This document shows, piece after piece, positions 63,911 to 64,000 of a DNA stretch of 64,000 nucleotides. The notes under the pieces were generated by a model that did not search any database, was not told the origin of the DNA, and worked only from the letters and a program-made list of their open reading frames with translations. The translations under genes were made by a program, and so were the position numbers. How positions within the stretch are numbered: the first letter of the stretch is position 1; every line of letters starts with the position of its first letter. This DNA is from Sphaerisporangium sp040683095 (lineage in GTDB: Bacteria; Actinomycetota; Actinomycetes; Streptosporangiales; Streptosporangiaceae): NCBI RefSeq assembly GCF_040683095.1, contig NZ_JBFBCI010000016.1:69201-133200 (forward strand), written 5' to 3'.

Positions 63911-64000
63911 GTGATTGCGCCACGAGGCGCGGGTGTTGCGGATGGAGGTGAAAGACCGTCCATCGCCTTGCCGTCGTAGCGGCAGGGTGAAGCTGGAGGC
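63911..64000 (+). mobile_element. Probable 5' end of a group II intron (cut by window edge)
   Basis: From GTGATTGCGCC (63911), the sequence has GCGCC-ACGA-GGCGC, then GGTGTTGCGGATGGAGGTGA, AAGACC and CCATCGCC, then GTAGCGGCAGGGTGAAGC. The order of a short GC hairpin, the GGTGAAAGACC element and the AGGGTGAAGC stretch is that of domain I at the start of actinobacterial group II introns. The reverse transcriptase gene would lie beyond the window. Confidence 0.45.

Larger units (their letters stand above)
58463..64000. other. Lower-GC accessory island (left end in window)
   Basis: From the break in the DrrA-like gene onwards, GC is visibly lower (many A/T third positions), and the genes are of accessory type: SLOG-like protein, HTH/TPR regulator, RsbW-like ATPase, mini-proteins, an isoaspartate methyltransferase homologue and a probable group II intron. 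No integrase is seen in the window. The right end is not reached. Confidence 0.5.

Noticed and set aside
63616..63963. A 115-codon minus-strand frame at the right end
   Set aside because: It runs across the methyltransferase stop and into the probable intron start, with Ser/Pro/Arg-rich content typical of a shadow.

Overview
The window is high-GC actinobacterial chromosome. Coproheme-pathway genes (hemE, hemY, hemQ), the DUF3000 - RNase D pair, dxs, an aconitase, F420-type (LLM-class) oxidoreductases, many GTG starts and tight ATGA/GTGA overlaps all point to a Streptosporangiales or related actinomycete. The genus cannot be fixed from sequence alone.

Layout. 1-5.6 kb: a minus-strand oligopeptide ABC importer (lipoprotein, permease, fused permease-ATPase, ATPase) leading into an M20 amidohydrolase cut by the window edge. 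5.6-9.2 kb: a worn region with a headless histidine kinase, a CPBP protease, a secreted START-like protein and a headless ABC ATPase, ending at an OsmC gene. 9.6-14 kb: glycogen debranching enzyme, a RibD-like reductase and an ATP-dependent DNA ligase. 14-16.2 kb: two repeat-rich secreted proteins around a SARP regulator. 16.4-20.5 kb: GH4 glycosidase, a broken DeoR regulator, a divergent PfkB kinase and an LLM oxidoreductase. 20.5-26.9 kb: LigD-type polymerase, MsrB, hemQ, hemY and a DUF4349 lipoprotein. 26.9-36.3 kb: hemE, DUF3000, RNase D, a LacI regulator, an amino-acid permease, dxs and a zinc metallopeptidase. 36.3-41.9 kb: a ROK regulator with a xylose-type ABC importer, then a TauE/SafE permease. 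42-48.6 kb: aconitase with a possible iron box, a membrane hydrolase, PadR plus DUF1707, and a DUF6879 protein. 48.7-52.8 kb: the bacterial RNA-repair pair Hen1-Pnkp. 52.8-58.3 kb: an LLM oxidoreductase, a LigD-type ligase, Lrp with AzlCD, a ribbon-helix-helix protein and a DUF4097 protein.

At about 58.46 kb a DrrA-like ABC ATPase gene stops inside its Walker A region. From there to the window end the sequence has visibly lower GC and accessory character. It holds a 139-base nested palindrome, a SLOG-like protein in one operon with an HTH/TPR regulator, a divergent RsbW-like ATPase, a tRNA-like remnant, a Cys-rich mini-protein, and the probable 5' end of a group II intron.

The most interesting find is in this island: a 38-residue Lys/Asp/Pro-rich peptide gene translationally coupled to a 370-residue protein-L-isoaspartate-methyltransferase homologue. 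This two-gene arrangement matches imiditide-type RiPPs, in which an Asp of the precursor becomes an aspartimide. The ATPase, HTH/TPR regulator and SLOG genes next to it may regulate it or belong to a separate sensing module.
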